This document shows positions 42,933 through 52,109 of a stretch of DNA of 64,000 nt, piece by piece (positions within the stretch are counted from its first letter, which is position 1; each line of letters begins with the position of its first letter). The notes under the pieces are model-generated. The model made no database searches. It saw only the letters and a program-made list of their open reading frames with translations, and was not told the DNA's origin. The position numbers and the translations under genes were made by a program. The stretch lies in assembly GCA_020638735.1 (NCBI GenBank), contig JACKHZ010000009.1, forward strand, positions 1 to 64,000, given 5' to 3'. Source of the stretch: Planctomycetota bacterium (GTDB taxonomy: Bacteria; Planctomycetota; UBA1135; UBA2386).

Positions 42933-44356
42933 CCGACCCGCTCGACGTGTACCCGCTCGCGCTCGGCCGCCGCGCGTTCCTCGGCAACACCGCGCTCGGG
43001 CTCGGCGGGTTGGCGATGCGCTGGCTCGGCGGCGGGGACGACGCAACGCCCCCGCGCGGCCCCCACTTCACGCCGCGCGCGCGCCGCGTCGTCTACCTGT
43101 TCCAAGCCGGCGGTCCGTCGCCGTTCGAGACCTTCGACCCCAAGCCGCTGCTGCGAGAACGCCACGGCGAGGACCTGCCGGACTCGGTGCGCAACGGCCA
43201 GCGGCTGACCGGCATGAGCGGCTTCCAGGCCCGACTGCCGCTCGCCGGCGCGTTCTGCGACTTCGCCCGCCACGGCAAGAGCGGCACCTGGGTCAGCGAC
43301 CTGCTGCCGCACCAGGCGCAGGTTCTGGACCGGCTCTGCATCGTGCGCTCGATGCACACCGAAGCGATCAACCACGACCCGGCGATCACGTTCTTCTGCA
43401 GCGGCAGCCAGATCGCCGGCCGGCCGTCGATGGGCGCGTGGGCGTCGTACGGGCTCGGCAGCGACAACCGTGACCTGCCGACGTTCGTCGTGCTGGTCAG
43501 CAAGGATGCGCAGCGCGACCAGCCGCTCTACGCGCGGCTGTGGGGCGCTGGCTTCCTGCCGGGAGAACACCAGGGCGTGCCGTTCCGGCCGGGCAGCGAG
43601 CCGGTGCTGTTCCTCGACCGCCCCGCCCACGTCGACGCGGCGCAGCGGCAGGCCCAGCTCGACGCGCTGCAGCAGCTGCACGCGGACCAGCTCGCGCACG
43701 AACACGACCCGGCGATCGTCGCGCGCACACGGCAGGCGGAGCTGGCGTTCCGCATGCAGAGCAGCGTGCCGGAGGCAGCCGACCTGCGCAGCGAGCCGGA
43801 CTCGACGTTCGCGCTCTACGGCGAACGCGCGCGCGAGCCCGGCAGCTACGCCGCCAACTGCGTGCTGGCGCGGCGGCTGCTCGAACGCGGCGTGCGCTTC
43901 GTGCAGCTGTTCCATCAGGGCTGGGACCAGCACGGCGGGCTGCCCGGTGGCATCACGCGGCAGTGCCAGCAGACCGACCAGGCGAGCGCGGCGCTGGTCA
44001 CCGACCTGCAACGCCGCGGCCTGCTCGACGACACGCTGGTGGTCTGGGGCGGCGAGTTCGGCCGCACCGCCTACTGCCAGGGCAAGCTGACGCCGAACGA
44101 CTACGGCCGCGACCACCACCCGCGCTGCTTCACGGTCTGGCTCGCCGGCGCCGGCGTGCGTGCGGGCCACGTGCACGGCGCGACCGACGACTTCGGCTAC
44201 AACGTCGTCGACGGCGCGGTGCACGTGCACGACCTGCACGCGACGATGCTGCACCTGCTCGGCTTCGACCACGAACGGCTGACGTTCCGCCACCAGGGCC
44301 GCGACTTCCGCCTGACGGACGTCGCCGGCAAGGTGGTGCGCGCGCTGCTCGCCTGA
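42929..44356 (+). CDS. DUF1501 family protein (sulfatase-like fold)
   Basis: 475 residues. A twin-arginine-like start (GRRAFLGNTALGLGGLAMRW) suggests Tat export. Family motifs are VVYLFQAGGPSPFETFDPKP, MHTEAINHDPAITFFCSGSQ, WDQHGGLPGG, VVWGGEFGRT and DYGRDHHPRCFTVWLAGAGV. DUF1501 proteins share an alkaline-phosphatase/sulfatase-type fold and travel with DUF1549/1553 proteins. It is coupled to the upstream gene and ends convergently with the methyltransferase gene, six bases away. Confidence 0.9.
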   Translation: MTDPLDVYPLALGRRAFLGNTALGLGGLAMRWLGGGDDATPPRGPHFTPRARRVVYLFQAGGPSPFETFDPKPLLRERHGEDLPDSVRNGQRLTGMSGFQARLPLAGAFCDFARHGKSGTWVSDLLPHQAQVLDRLCIVRSMHTEAINHDPAITFFCSGSQIAGRPSMGAWASYGLGSDNRDLPTFVVLVSKDAQRDQPLYARLWGAGFLPGEHQGVPFRPGSEPVLFLDRPAHVDAAQRQAQLDALQQLHADQLAHEHDPAIVARTRQAELAFRMQSSVPEAADLRSEPDSTFALYGERAREPGSYAANCVLARRLLERGVRFVQLFHQGWDQHGGLPGGITRQCQQTDQASAALVTDLQRRGLLDDTLVVWGGEFGRTAYCQGKLTPNDYGRDHHPRCFTVWLAGAGVRAGHVHGATDDFGYNVVDGAVHVHDLHATMLHLLGFDHERLTFRHQGRDFRLTDVAGKVVRALLA

Positions 44357-44361
44357 GGAGC

Positions 44362-45426
44362 TCAGGCCTGCACCGGCCGCCCGACGAACAACCAGCTCAT
44401 CGGCGTCAGCTGCCGCAGCTCCGCCAGCTCCAGTCCGGCCTGGTGGAACAGCCGCCGCACCTCCGGCTTGCGCCGCTCGCGCGAGCCGCACAACACGCGC
44501 ATCTCGAGGTCCATCATGCGCGCCAGGTCGGGGCGGTTGTCGGGCCACAGCAGCGCGTCGATCGCCAGCACGCGGCCGCCGGGCGACATCGCTTCGCGAC
44601 AACGACGCAGCAGCTGCGCCGCGCGTTCGTCGTCCCAGTTGTGCAGCACGTGCTTCAGCAGGTAGACGTCGCCGCCGGCCGGCACCGCGGCGAAGAAGTC
44701 ACCGCTCTCGCAGCGCGCGCGACCGCCGTCGGCCAGCTCAGCTACGTCGACGCGCGCGATGACGTGCGACAGGTCGAACAGCACGCCTTCGGCGTCGGGC
44801 AGCTGCCGCAGCAGCTCGCGCAGCAGGGCACCGCGACCGCCGCCGACGTCGACCAACCGCCGCGCGCCGGCCAGCTCGGCGCCGCGCACCAGCGCCGCCG
44901 CCTCCATGCGCGAGAACGCGTCGATCGCCGCGTCGTAGGCCTTCGCTTCGTCGGGCGACTGCGCGAGGTGCTCGTAGAGCCCGTGCCCCGCCGCGCGCTG
45001 GTACGGCGTGGTGCCGTGGCTGCCGCCGTCGCGCATCGCAACGCGCAACCGCGACCAGGCGTCCCACTGCGACGGCGAGCCCTGGAACGCGGCGAACGCG
45101 CCGAGCCGGTCGCTGCACAGCGCCTCGCCGCGAGTGGTCAGCGCAAAGCGCCCGGTCGCCGGCTCGTCGAGGTAGCCCATGCCGCAGAGGCAGCGCAACA
45201 GGCTCTGCAGGTCGTCCGGGTCGCAGCCGAGCGCCGCGGCCAGCGATTCGAGCGGCTCGCCGCGCGCGCCGCTCGCACGCAGCCGGTCGGCGACACCGAG
45301 CGCCGCGGCCGTCGACAGCGCCTGCGCGCGGTGCTTGCCGCCGAGTTCGAACAGCAGCAGCTCGTCGTCGTCGGCCGGGACGTAGGCGGCCGACAGCGCC
45401 GGCCGCGGTTCTGCTTCGCCGCCCAC
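44362..45426 (-). CDS. SAM-dependent O-methyltransferase
   Basis: 354 residues from a GTG 9 bp after the halogenase stop; the start is a choice, since no ATG is available. A winged-helix dimerisation domain (LGVADRLRASG, LCGMGYLDE) precedes a Rossmann SAM-binding domain with LVDVGGGRGALLRELL, and YLLKHVLHNWDDERAAQLLR carries the His/Asp region typical of plant-type and polyketide O-methyltransferases. It probably methylates a phenolic hydroxyl of the aryl-polyene head group. It is co-transcribed with the halogenase gene. Confidence 0.8.
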   Translation of the reverse strand: MGGEAEPRPALSAAYVPADDDELLLFELGGKHRAQALSTAAALGVADRLRASGARGEPLESLAAALGCDPDDLQSLLRCLCGMGYLDEPATGRFALTTRGEALCSDRLGAFAAFQGSPSQWDAWSRLRVAMRDGGSHGTTPYQRAAGHGLYEHLAQSPDEAKAYDAAIDAFSRMEAAALVRGAELAGARRLVDVGGGRGALLRELLRQLPDAEGVLFDLSHVIARVDVAELADGGRARCESGDFFAAVPAGGDVYLLKHVLHNWDDERAAQLLRRCREAMSPGGRVLAIDALLWPDNRPDLARMMDLEMRVLCGSRERRKPEVRRLFHQAGLELAELRQLTPMSWLFVGRPVQA

Positions 45427-45434
45427 CAGTCCGC

Positions 45435-47204
45435 TCAGGACGTCGGCGCCATCGCCAGCAGCAGCTCGCGCGCGCGATCGGCTTCGGGGTGCTTCTCGAA
45501 CTTGCCGAGCGTGCGTTCGAAGTCGCGCGCGACCAGCGTCATGTGGTCGCGGCGCGCCTTGCCGACCTTGGCCTCGCCCTCGAGGCGGTGCGCCGACACC
45601 TTGACGCCGATCTGCCGGAAGCCGCTCTTCTCGAGCAGCTGCTCGCCGAGCTCCGGCCCGACCGTCTGCAGGCCGCGCAGCACGATCTCGCCGACCGCCT
45701 CTTCGCCCTGCGCGATGCGCATCTTCATCATCTGCATCGTCTCCTCCGGCGTCATGCGCTCGCCGACCGAGACGTGGGCGTCGACCAGGATCGACGGGAA
45801 GTGCGGCGCGCCCATGAACGTCGGCCGCTGCTGCTCCGGCGCCAGCATCGCCCACTCGCGCAGGAAGCCCTGCACGAAGTTGCCGAGCTCGAGGAAGCGC
45901 GTGCCGATCTCGCCGTACGGCTGGTACACGGCCGCCGGCAGCTTGTAGAGCCCCTGGTGGATCAGGTGGCAGGTGAACGACCAGTAGAGCAGGTTGTCCC
46001 AGAACACCTTGCAGCTCATCGCCGACGGGTGGCCGTAGATCGGCGCCGAACGCCGGAACAGGTCGGCGCAGCCGTGGAACAGCGACTTGTAGAGCACGTT
46101 GAGGTGGTTCGACTTCTCGTGCAGGTCGCCGCCGGCGAGATCGGTGCGGATCATCTCGACGGTGAAGTGGTTGGCCGCGGCGATGAAGTCCGAGCCCGGG
46201 CTGTAGAGCGGATCGACGAACGCGCCCGCCTCGCCGACCAGCGCCCAGCGGTCCGGCGACCAGCTGCGCGAGACGTTGTGGCTGAAGCCCTTCAGGCAGA
46301 GGAAGTCGTGCACCTCGAACGGCTCGATCAGCTTGGCCAGGTGCGGCTCGTGCTCGCGCAGGAAGTCCATCGTCGCCTCGAGGCCGGCGATGCGGCTGGC
46401 GTCGTGGATCTCGTCGGTGATGACCAGCCCGACCGAGTGGTAGCCGGTCGACAGCGGGATCAACCACGCCCAGTAGCCCGGCCCCATGAAGTGGTTGGTC
46501 GAGCGCCAGCGCTCGTCGGCGCACGGCCGCTGGAACCACTCGGTCTCGGTCTTCGGCACCATGTCGTTGATGTCGACGAAGCCCTTGACGCGGAACCAGC
46601 CGCTGTGCGCGGTGTGCGGCGAGCCGCGCGTCATCTTCATGCGCTTGCGCAGCAGCGCCTGACGACCGGTGGCGTCGACCACCCAGCGCGCGGTCAGCTC
46701 GCCGGACTCGGCGCCGCCCTCGGCGGCGTTCTCGAAGGCGACGCGGTGCATGCCGCCGCCGGTCGACAGGTCGATGTCCGTGACCTTGGCGCCCTCGATC
46801 ATCTCGACGCCGTCCTCGGCGAGGAAGCCGCGCAGGTCGTTCTCGAGGCGGCCGCGGTCCATCTGGTACGACTTGACCACCGGCTCCGAGCACGGGCCGA
46901 TCTCGTGGCGCTGGTGCAGCGGCAGCGTGCCGCCGCCGGGGAAGAAGCGCAGCCCGAGCTTCACCAGGTGGTGCTCGAGCAGGTACTCCTTGAGGCCGAG
47001 GCTCTCGAAGTACTGACAGCCGAGCTCGACCGACGACTCGCCGACCTTGTGGCAGGCGTCGGGCAGCGGCCGGGTGGTGCGCTCGATCAGCGCGACCGAC
47101 AGTTGGGGTAGTTCGCGGCGGAGTTGGCGGGCGAGCAGGATGCCCGAGAGGCCTCCACCACAGATGACGACGTCACGAGGAGACGACGAACGCGGTTGCG
47201 ACAT
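45435..47204 (-). CDS. Flavin-dependent halogenase-like oxidoreductase
   Basis: 589 residues. An FAD-binding GGGLSG motif near residue 16, CHKVGESSVE (candidate catalytic Lys region, about 51-60), a WAWLIP stretch that fits the WxWxIP motif of flavin-dependent halogenases, and WALVGEAGAFVDPLYSPGSD for FAD. Xanthomonadin and flexirubin clusters carry relatives of this enzyme for ring halogenation. It is transcribed away from the ACP gene across a 185-bp shared promoter region. Monooxygenase activity is the main alternative. Confidence 0.8.
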   Translation of the reverse strand: MSQPRSSSPRDVVICGGGLSGILLARQLRRELPQLSVALIERTTRPLPDACHKVGESSVELGCQYFESLGLKEYLLEHHLVKLGLRFFPGGGTLPLHQRHEIGPCSEPVVKSYQMDRGRLENDLRGFLAEDGVEMIEGAKVTDIDLSTGGGMHRVAFENAAEGGAESGELTARWVVDATGRQALLRKRMKMTRGSPHTAHSGWFRVKGFVDINDMVPKTETEWFQRPCADERWRSTNHFMGPGYWAWLIPLSTGYHSVGLVITDEIHDASRIAGLEATMDFLREHEPHLAKLIEPFEVHDFLCLKGFSHNVSRSWSPDRWALVGEAGAFVDPLYSPGSDFIAAANHFTVEMIRTDLAGGDLHEKSNHLNVLYKSLFHGCADLFRRSAPIYGHPSAMSCKVFWDNLLYWSFTCHLIHQGLYKLPAAVYQPYGEIGTRFLELGNFVQGFLREWAMLAPEQQRPTFMGAPHFPSILVDAHVSVGERMTPEETMQMMKMRIAQGEEAVGEIVLRGLQTVGPELGEQLLEKSGFRQIGVKVSAHRLEGEAKVGKARRDHMTLVARDFERTLGKFEKHPEADRARELLLAMAPTS

Positions 47205-47389
47205 AGGGTTGATGCGCTCGGATACGAGCGGATTCGAGCCGACGCCGATGGTAGCGACGAGGCCCGCCCGTTCCAGCCCGCCGAGCGCCGGCGAGGCCCC
47301 TTGACGGATGCAGAACTGCCGGTCCTGGAGCGCTGCGAAAGCTTGCCCGCGCCGCGCGGCGCACCTAGGATCCGCCGCAAAGGAACCAA

Positions 47390-47668
47390 ATGTCAGATCA
47401 GCTCGAAGACCGCATCAAGGAAATCATCGTCGAGACGCTCGCCCTCGAGGACGTCGAGCCCAAGAGCATCGAGACGGAAGCGCCGCTGTTCGGCGAAGGC
47501 CTTGGCCTCGACTCCATCGACGCGCTCGAGCTGGCGCTGGCGTTCCACAAGGAGTTCGGCGTGCGCACGGTCGAGAACGACGAGCGCAACCGCGAGTACT
47601 ACCACTCGGTCGCGTCGCTGGCGAAGTTCATCCGCGAGAAGCAGGCCGAGGCAGCCACGGCCGAATAG
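47390..47668 (+). CDS. Acyl carrier protein
   Basis: 92 residues with the phosphopantetheine site GLGLDSIDALELA; Ser42 is the attachment residue. Preceded by CAAAGGAACCAA, a fair ribosome site. It is the first gene of the rightward pigment operon and should carry the growing polyene chain. Aryl-polyene clusters usually encode two ACPs; only one is seen here. Confidence 0.9.
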   Translation: MSDQLEDRIKEIIVETLALEDVEPKSIETEAPLFGEGLGLDSIDALELALAFHKEFGVRTVENDERNREYYHSVASLAKFIREKQAEAATAE

Positions 47669-47735
47669 GCTTCGCCGGGTCTCCCTTCCGCGTCCCCTCG
47701 CCTTCCCGCGTCCGCGCGATGGCCAGCCTCGTCCC

Positions 47736-48386
47736 GTGAACGTCTGGCGCGTCGTCTTGCGCGTCGCCGCCGCGGTCGCCCTGATCGCGTACCCGGTGTT
47801 CGTCTGGCTCGGGCTGTCGTCCGGCTCGCCGCGCACGGTGGCCCTGGTGCTGCTCGCGGTGATGGCGCCGGCGATGCTGCTGCGGCGCCGCAGCGGCGCC
47901 CAGGCCGCGGTCAAGAGCCTCGCCATCGTGCCGATCACGATCCTCGTCGTGCTCGGGGTCGCGGCGGTGCTCGACGGGGAACAGTGGATCCTGTGGACCC
48001 CGGTGGCGACCAACGCCGTGCTGTTGTTCGCCTTCGCCTCCACGCTGCGCGCCGGCAGCACGCCGATGATCGAGCGCTTCGCACGCCTGCAGCAGAAGGA
48101 GCTCGACGCTGGGAAGGTCGCGTGGTGCCGCGCGTGGACCTGGGGCTGGTGTGCGTTCTTCGTCGGCAACGGCGCCACCGCGGCGGCGCTCGCCACCTGG
48201 GCCGAACGCTCCTGGTGGGCGCTCTACAACGGCATGATCTGCTACGCCCTGATCGGCCTCATGGCGCTCGGTGAGTTCGTGCTGCGGCGCCGCCGTTTCC
48301 CCCACCTGCGCCAGCGCAACCGCCGCGCCGACGCGACTGCGCACGACGCCTCCACCGACGCCGCACCCGACCGGACCCGCTCGTGA
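47736..48386 (+). CDS. COG4648-type integral membrane protein of aryl-polyene clusters
   Basis: 216 residues from GTG, with about five or six hydrophobic helices (VAAAVALIAYPVFVWLG, TVALVLLAVMAPAMLL, SLAIVPITILVVLGVAAV and others) and a family-like motif MIERFARLQQKEL followed by WCRAWTWGWCAFFVGNG. Members sit between ACP and AMP-ligase genes in aryl-polyene clusters; their role is unknown. It is coupled to the next gene by a GTGA overlap. Confidence 0.75.
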   Translation: MNVWRVVLRVAAAVALIAYPVFVWLGLSSGSPRTVALVLLAVMAPAMLLRRRSGAQAAVKSLAIVPITILVVLGVAAVLDGEQWILWTPVATNAVLLFAFASTLRAGSTPMIERFARLQQKELDAGKVAWCRAWTWGWCAFFVGNGATAAALATWAERSWWALYNGMICYALIGLMALGEFVLRRRRFPHLRQRNRRADATAHDASTDAAPDRTRS

Positions 48387-49891
48387 CCGAGACCTCCTTC
48401 CTGCCGCTCTGCACCGCGACGACGCTCGTCGTCGGCCGCGCCCTCCACGGCGACGTCACCGCGCGCGAGCTGCTGCAGCGCGCCGCAGTCGTCGCACGGG
48501 CGCTGCCTGCGCCCGAAGCCGGCCGCTGGCTGGCGCTGGCGTTCGGCGCCGATCGGCTGGCGTTCGTCGCCACGCTGCTCGCCGCCTGGCACGGCGGACA
48601 CGCGGTGATGATCGTCGAGGACGCGCGCCGCGAACGCATCGCGCCGGCCCTGCAGCACCCGGACACCGCGCTGCTGCTGCACGACACCGGCGCCGGCCGC
48701 CGGCTGCGCGTACCGCCGCTGTTCGACGGCGCGAACCTCGACGACGAGACGCCGCTCGACGGCGCGGCGATCGACCGCCGGCTGCGCGCACCCGATGCCC
48801 CCGCGCTGGCCGTACAGCTGCACGACGAACGCGGCCGCACCAGCCTGCGCAGCTGGTCGGGGCCAGCGCTGCTCTCGGCGATCGACGCGCTCGCCGAACG
48901 GCTGCCGCTGGCGACCGGACAGCGCCTGCTGCACTGCTGCACGCCGGGCTTCCTGCCGGCGCTGTTCGCCGGCTGCCTGCTGCCGCTGCGCCGCGGCGGC
49001 GTGCTCGACCTGATCGCCGGCCGCGACGCGTCGGCGCTCGCCGCCGCCAGCCGCGAGCCGGAGGTGGCCGGGGTGCTGTGCGACGTGCTGACGCTGCGGA
49101 CGATGGCGGCCGGCGGCGAACACGGCAGGCCGGCCGCGGGCGTGCCGCTGTGGAGCACCGCGCCGCTGCCGCCGGGTCTGCACCTGGCGCCGCTGCGCGC
49201 GGCCCCGTTGTCGCTGCCGCCGGCCATCGCCGCGACCAGCGACACCCCGCCGATCGGCCACGCGGCCGCGATCGACTCCCTGCGCCGCTGCGCCGGCGTG
49301 CACGACGTCGACGCGGTGCCGGTGCCCGACGCACCTGTCGTCGTCGCCGCCGCCGCCGGCCCCGGCGCCACCGCCGCGATCCGCGACGCCGACCGGGCGC
49401 TGCCCGACGGCCGCGAGCTGCGCTGGGTCGCCTTCGACGTGATGCCTCGCGACCCCAACGGGCGGCTCTGCACGGCCGACGTCTGGCTGCGCGCCGGCCG
49501 GGGCCGCGACGGTCGCGCCGTGCTGCGTACCCTCGACTGGCAGCGAGTGCCCGACGACGACGCCGCGGTCGCGGTGCTGCGCACGACGATGCCGCGCGAC
49601 TACCTGTTCTTCGAAGGTCACTTCACCGGCTACCCGGTGCTGGCCGGCGCCGTGCAGCTGCAGGAGCTGGTGGTCGCGCGCCTCGTCGACCTGTGCGGCG
49701 AGCTGCCGCCGCTGGAGCTGATCGACGGCATCAAGTTCCTGCAACGCATCGCCCCCGGCGACGCCATCGCGCTCCGGCTGCAGCGCAGCGACGACGCGCG
49801 CAAGATCTCCTTCGAGGTCTCGCGCGACGGCGCCCGCTGCACCGCCGGTCGCGCCGTCTTCACCGCCGCACTGCCGGCCTTCCGCTCGTGA
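48383..49891 (+). CDS. AMP-ligase-like domain fused to dehydratase-like hotdog domain
   Basis: 502 residues. Residues 1-380 resemble a reduced acyl/aryl-CoA ligase (ANL) fold, but the Ser/Thr/Gly-rich AMP loop and other core motifs are weak, so catalysis is uncertain. Residues about 385-500 match the 3-hydroxyacyl-ACP dehydratase type protein of aryl-polyene clusters (DYLFFEGHFTGYPVLAGAVQLQ). In many aryl-polyene clusters these are two genes; here they form one. The ligase part would load the aromatic starter on the ACP and the hotdog part would dehydrate the chain. Confidence 0.7.
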   Translation: MTETSFLPLCTATTLVVGRALHGDVTARELLQRAAVVARALPAPEAGRWLALAFGADRLAFVATLLAAWHGGHAVMIVEDARRERIAPALQHPDTALLLHDTGAGRRLRVPPLFDGANLDDETPLDGAAIDRRLRAPDAPALAVQLHDERGRTSLRSWSGPALLSAIDALAERLPLATGQRLLHCCTPGFLPALFAGCLLPLRRGGVLDLIAGRDASALAAASREPEVAGVLCDVLTLRTMAAGGEHGRPAAGVPLWSTAPLPPGLHLAPLRAAPLSLPPAIAATSDTPPIGHAAAIDSLRRCAGVHDVDAVPVPDAPVVVAAAAGPGATAAIRDADRALPDGRELRWVAFDVMPRDPNGRLCTADVWLRAGRGRDGRAVLRTLDWQRVPDDDAAVAVLRTTMPRDYLFFEGHFTGYPVLAGAVQLQELVVARLVDLCGELPPLELIDGIKFLQRIAPGDAIALRLQRSDDARKISFEVSRDGARCTAGRAVFTAALPAFRS

Positions 49892-50910
49892 GCGACGCCA
49901 CGCACGGCAACACGCCGAACGCCGCCGCTCCCGCAGCGGCGCCAGACACCTGGCTGAGCCAGCGGGAACGCGGCGCGGTCTGGCTGATCTACGTCACGTT
50001 CCGGCTGGCGACGCTGCTCGGCCGCACGCTGATGAAGCCGCTGGTGATGGCGATCGCGCTCTACTACCGCCTGTTCGACAAGAAGGCGGTGCGCGCGTCG
50101 CGCGACTGGCTGCGCCGCGTGCACGGGGCGGAGCCGGGCTTCTGGGCGATCTATCGCCACATCCGCACGTTCGCGCAGGTGACGATGGATCGCATCTTCC
50201 TCGTCAGCGGCCGCACGCGCAGCTTCGAGTTCACGCGCACCGGCAACCACAACCTGCGCGCGCAGCAGGCCACCGGCCGCGGCGCAATCCTGCTCGGCGC
50301 GCACCTCGGCAGCTTCGAGGCGATGCGTTCCGGCGACCACGACGAGAAGTTCGGCATCAACATCGTCGGCCACTTCCAGAACGCCCGCATGCTCAACCAG
50401 CTGCTGACGCGGCTCGACCCGAAGCGCGCGGCGCGGGTGATCCACATCGGCGACGACCCGGTCGGGCAGATGGCGCGCGTGCACGATCGCGTCGAGGCCG
50501 GCGAGTTCGTCGCGCTGCTCGGCGACCGCACCGGGCTCAACGAGCGCGTCGTGACGGTGCCGTTCTTCGGCGCGCCGGCGTCGTTCCCGGCCGGTCCGTT
50601 CCTGATCGCATCGCTGATGCGCTGCCCGGTCTACCTGGTGTTCGGCCTCTACCGGGCGCCGAACCGCTACGACTTGTTCTGCGAGCCGTTCGCCGACGAC
50701 CTGCACCTGCCGCGCAAGGGCCGCCAGCAGGCGCTCGAGGACGTCGTGCGGCGCTACGCGGCGCGGCTCGAGCACTTCTGCCGCGAGGCCCCCGAGAACT
50801 GGTTCAACTTCTATGACTTCTGGCAAGACGCACAGCAGGAAGCTGCCCGGCAGGAACCTCCCCGACCACGCCATCCAGGTGGAGAACCGGGTCGCGTTCC
50901 AGTTCTGTGA
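49888..50910 (+). CDS. LpxL-family lipid acyltransferase
   Basis: 340 residues from GTG (GTGA overlap). One N-terminal hydrophobic segment (WLIYVTFRLATLLG). GAHLGSFEAM carries the His-x4-Glu catalytic motif of HtrB/LpxL acyltransferases; ALLGDRTGLNERVVTVPFFG and FPAGPFLIASLMRCPVYLVF follow. In aryl-polyene clusters this enzyme probably attaches the polyene to a lipid or glycan carrier at the inner membrane. The 3' end overlaps the thioesterase frame by about 98 bp. Confidence 0.85.
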   Translation: MSDATHGNTPNAAAPAAAPDTWLSQRERGAVWLIYVTFRLATLLGRTLMKPLVMAIALYYRLFDKKAVRASRDWLRRVHGAEPGFWAIYRHIRTFAQVTMDRIFLVSGRTRSFEFTRTGNHNLRAQQATGRGAILLGAHLGSFEAMRSGDHDEKFGINIVGHFQNARMLNQLLTRLDPKRAARVIHIGDDPVGQMARVHDRVEAGEFVALLGDRTGLNERVVTVPFFGAPASFPAGPFLIASLMRCPVYLVFGLYRAPNRYDLFCEPFADDLHLPRKGRQQALEDVVRRYAARLEHFCREAPENWFNFYDFWQDAQQEAARQEPPRPRHPGGEPGRVPVL

Positions 50911-51265
50911 CCCGCTCGGCGTCGCCTGGCACGGCCGCTACTTCGAGTGGCTCGAGCAGGCCCGCACCGAGCTGTTCCGCAGCGTCGGGCTGCCCGTGCC
51001 GACCATCAAGGGCATGGGCTTCAAGATGTTCATCGTCGACGCGCGGTGCCGCTACATGGTGCCGATGACCTACGACGAGACGGTCCGCGTCACGGCGTGG
51101 TTCACCGCGTCGTCGCCGTTGATCCGCGTCGCCTATGACATCTACAATGTCGATCGCGATCGGCGCAGCGCGCGCGCCTTCACCGTGCTGGCGACGACCG
51201 ACGTCGCCGGCAACCTGCTGACGAAGACTCCCGATGGACTGCTCGAGCGACTGCCGATCCGCTAG
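50813..51265 (+). CDS. 4-hydroxybenzoyl-CoA thioesterase-type hotdog protein
   Basis: 150 residues. FQFCDPLGVAWHGRYFEWLEQAR contains the catalytic Asp of 4HBT thioesterases; MVPMTYDETVRVTAWF completes the fold. The ATG at 50813 lies well inside the upstream gene; the GTG at 50879 is also in frame and would shorten the overlap. In the pathway it would release or proofread acyl-ACP intermediates. Confidence 0.8.
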   Translation: MTSGKTHSRKLPGRNLPDHAIQVENRVAFQFCDPLGVAWHGRYFEWLEQARTELFRSVGLPVPTIKGMGFKMFIVDARCRYMVPMTYDETVRVTAWFTASSPLIRVAYDIYNVDRDRRSARAFTVLATTDVAGNLLTKTPDGLLERLPIR

Positions 51266-52109
51266 CCTGCTCGCCCTCGCGGCGGCGCTCCTGCTCGCCG
51301 CGCTGCCGGCCCGGGAGGCCACCGTGCAGCAGGGCGAGACCCCGCCACCAGCCCCTCGGCAGGACCAGTCCGGCCAGCAGGGCGCAACCGCGCCGAGCGA
51401 GCCGTGGACGGCCAAGGCCAAGGCGCCGCGCGACCTGCCCGGCGAGCGGCCGAAGGACGTGACCGCGCTGTTCGCAGCGTTCGCCGGGTTGAAGGGCCTG
51501 TCGGCGACCTACACCGAGGAGAAGCACCTCGCGCTGCTGGCCGTGCCGCTGAAGCAGAAGGGTGAGCTGCACTTCCTGCCGCCGGGCACGCTGACGCGCG
51601 TCGTCCAGTCGCCGGAGCGCTCGCAGCTGACGCTGACGGACAAGGAACTGCGCATGGCGGACAAGGGCGGCACCGAGGTGATCGACCTGCGCAAGAGCGA
51701 CCGCGTGCGGCTGTTCGTCACCTCGCTGCTGCAGGTGTTCCGCGGCGACCAGGAGGCGTTGGCGGCGCACTACCGCGTCACCTACACGCCGAGCCCCGAC
51801 CCGGCGCAGCCCCGCGCGTGGACGCTCGAGCTGGCGCCGACCACCGGGTCGCTGCAACAGATCCTTGAGAAGCTGGTGCTGAGCGGCGAGGGCGTCGCCG
51901 TGAGCCGCATCGAGCTGCACGAACCAGGCGGCGACCGCACGGTGACGAAGATCGTGCTCGTCGATCCGGCGCGGCGCTTCGACGACGCCGAGCGCCGCAG
52001 CCTGTTCGGCGATGCCGCCGGGACGGACGCGGACCCCGCGCAGAAGGAGTCGGCGAGGCAGGATCCGGCGGCGAAGGAATCCGCGCGGAAGGGCGCCGCC
52101 GACAAGTGA
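51234..52109 (+). CDS. LolA-like periplasmic carrier protein
   Basis: 291 residues with an N-terminal hydrophobic signal (LLALAAALLLAALPAREA) and a LolA-type beta fold: GLSATYTEEKHLALLAVPLK, QKGELHFLPPGTLTRVV, RKSDRVRLFV. The C-terminus is a charged Ala/Lys repeat. Such proteins in aryl-polyene clusters are thought to carry the pigment lipid to the outer membrane together with the MMPL exporter. Overlaps the thioesterase gene by 32 bp. Confidence 0.75.
   Translation: MDCSSDCRSASLLALAAALLLAALPAREATVQQGETPPPAPRQDQSGQQGATAPSEPWTAKAKAPRDLPGERPKDVTALFAAFAGLKGLSATYTEEKHLALLAVPLKQKGELHFLPPGTLTRVVQSPERSQLTLTDKELRMADKGGTEVIDLRKSDRVRLFVTSLLQVFRGDQEALAAHYRVTYTPSPDPAQPRAWTLELAPTTGSLQQILEKLVLSGEGVAVSRIELHEPGGDRTVTKIVLVDPARRFDDAERRSLFGDAAGTDADPAQKESARQDPAAKESARKGAADK

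Noticed and set aside
44362..46893. Single 843-residue minus-strand protein spanning methyltransferase and part of the halogenase
   Set aside because: The upstream half is the wrong frame over the halogenase gene; only the part from 45426 onward encodes the methyltransferase.
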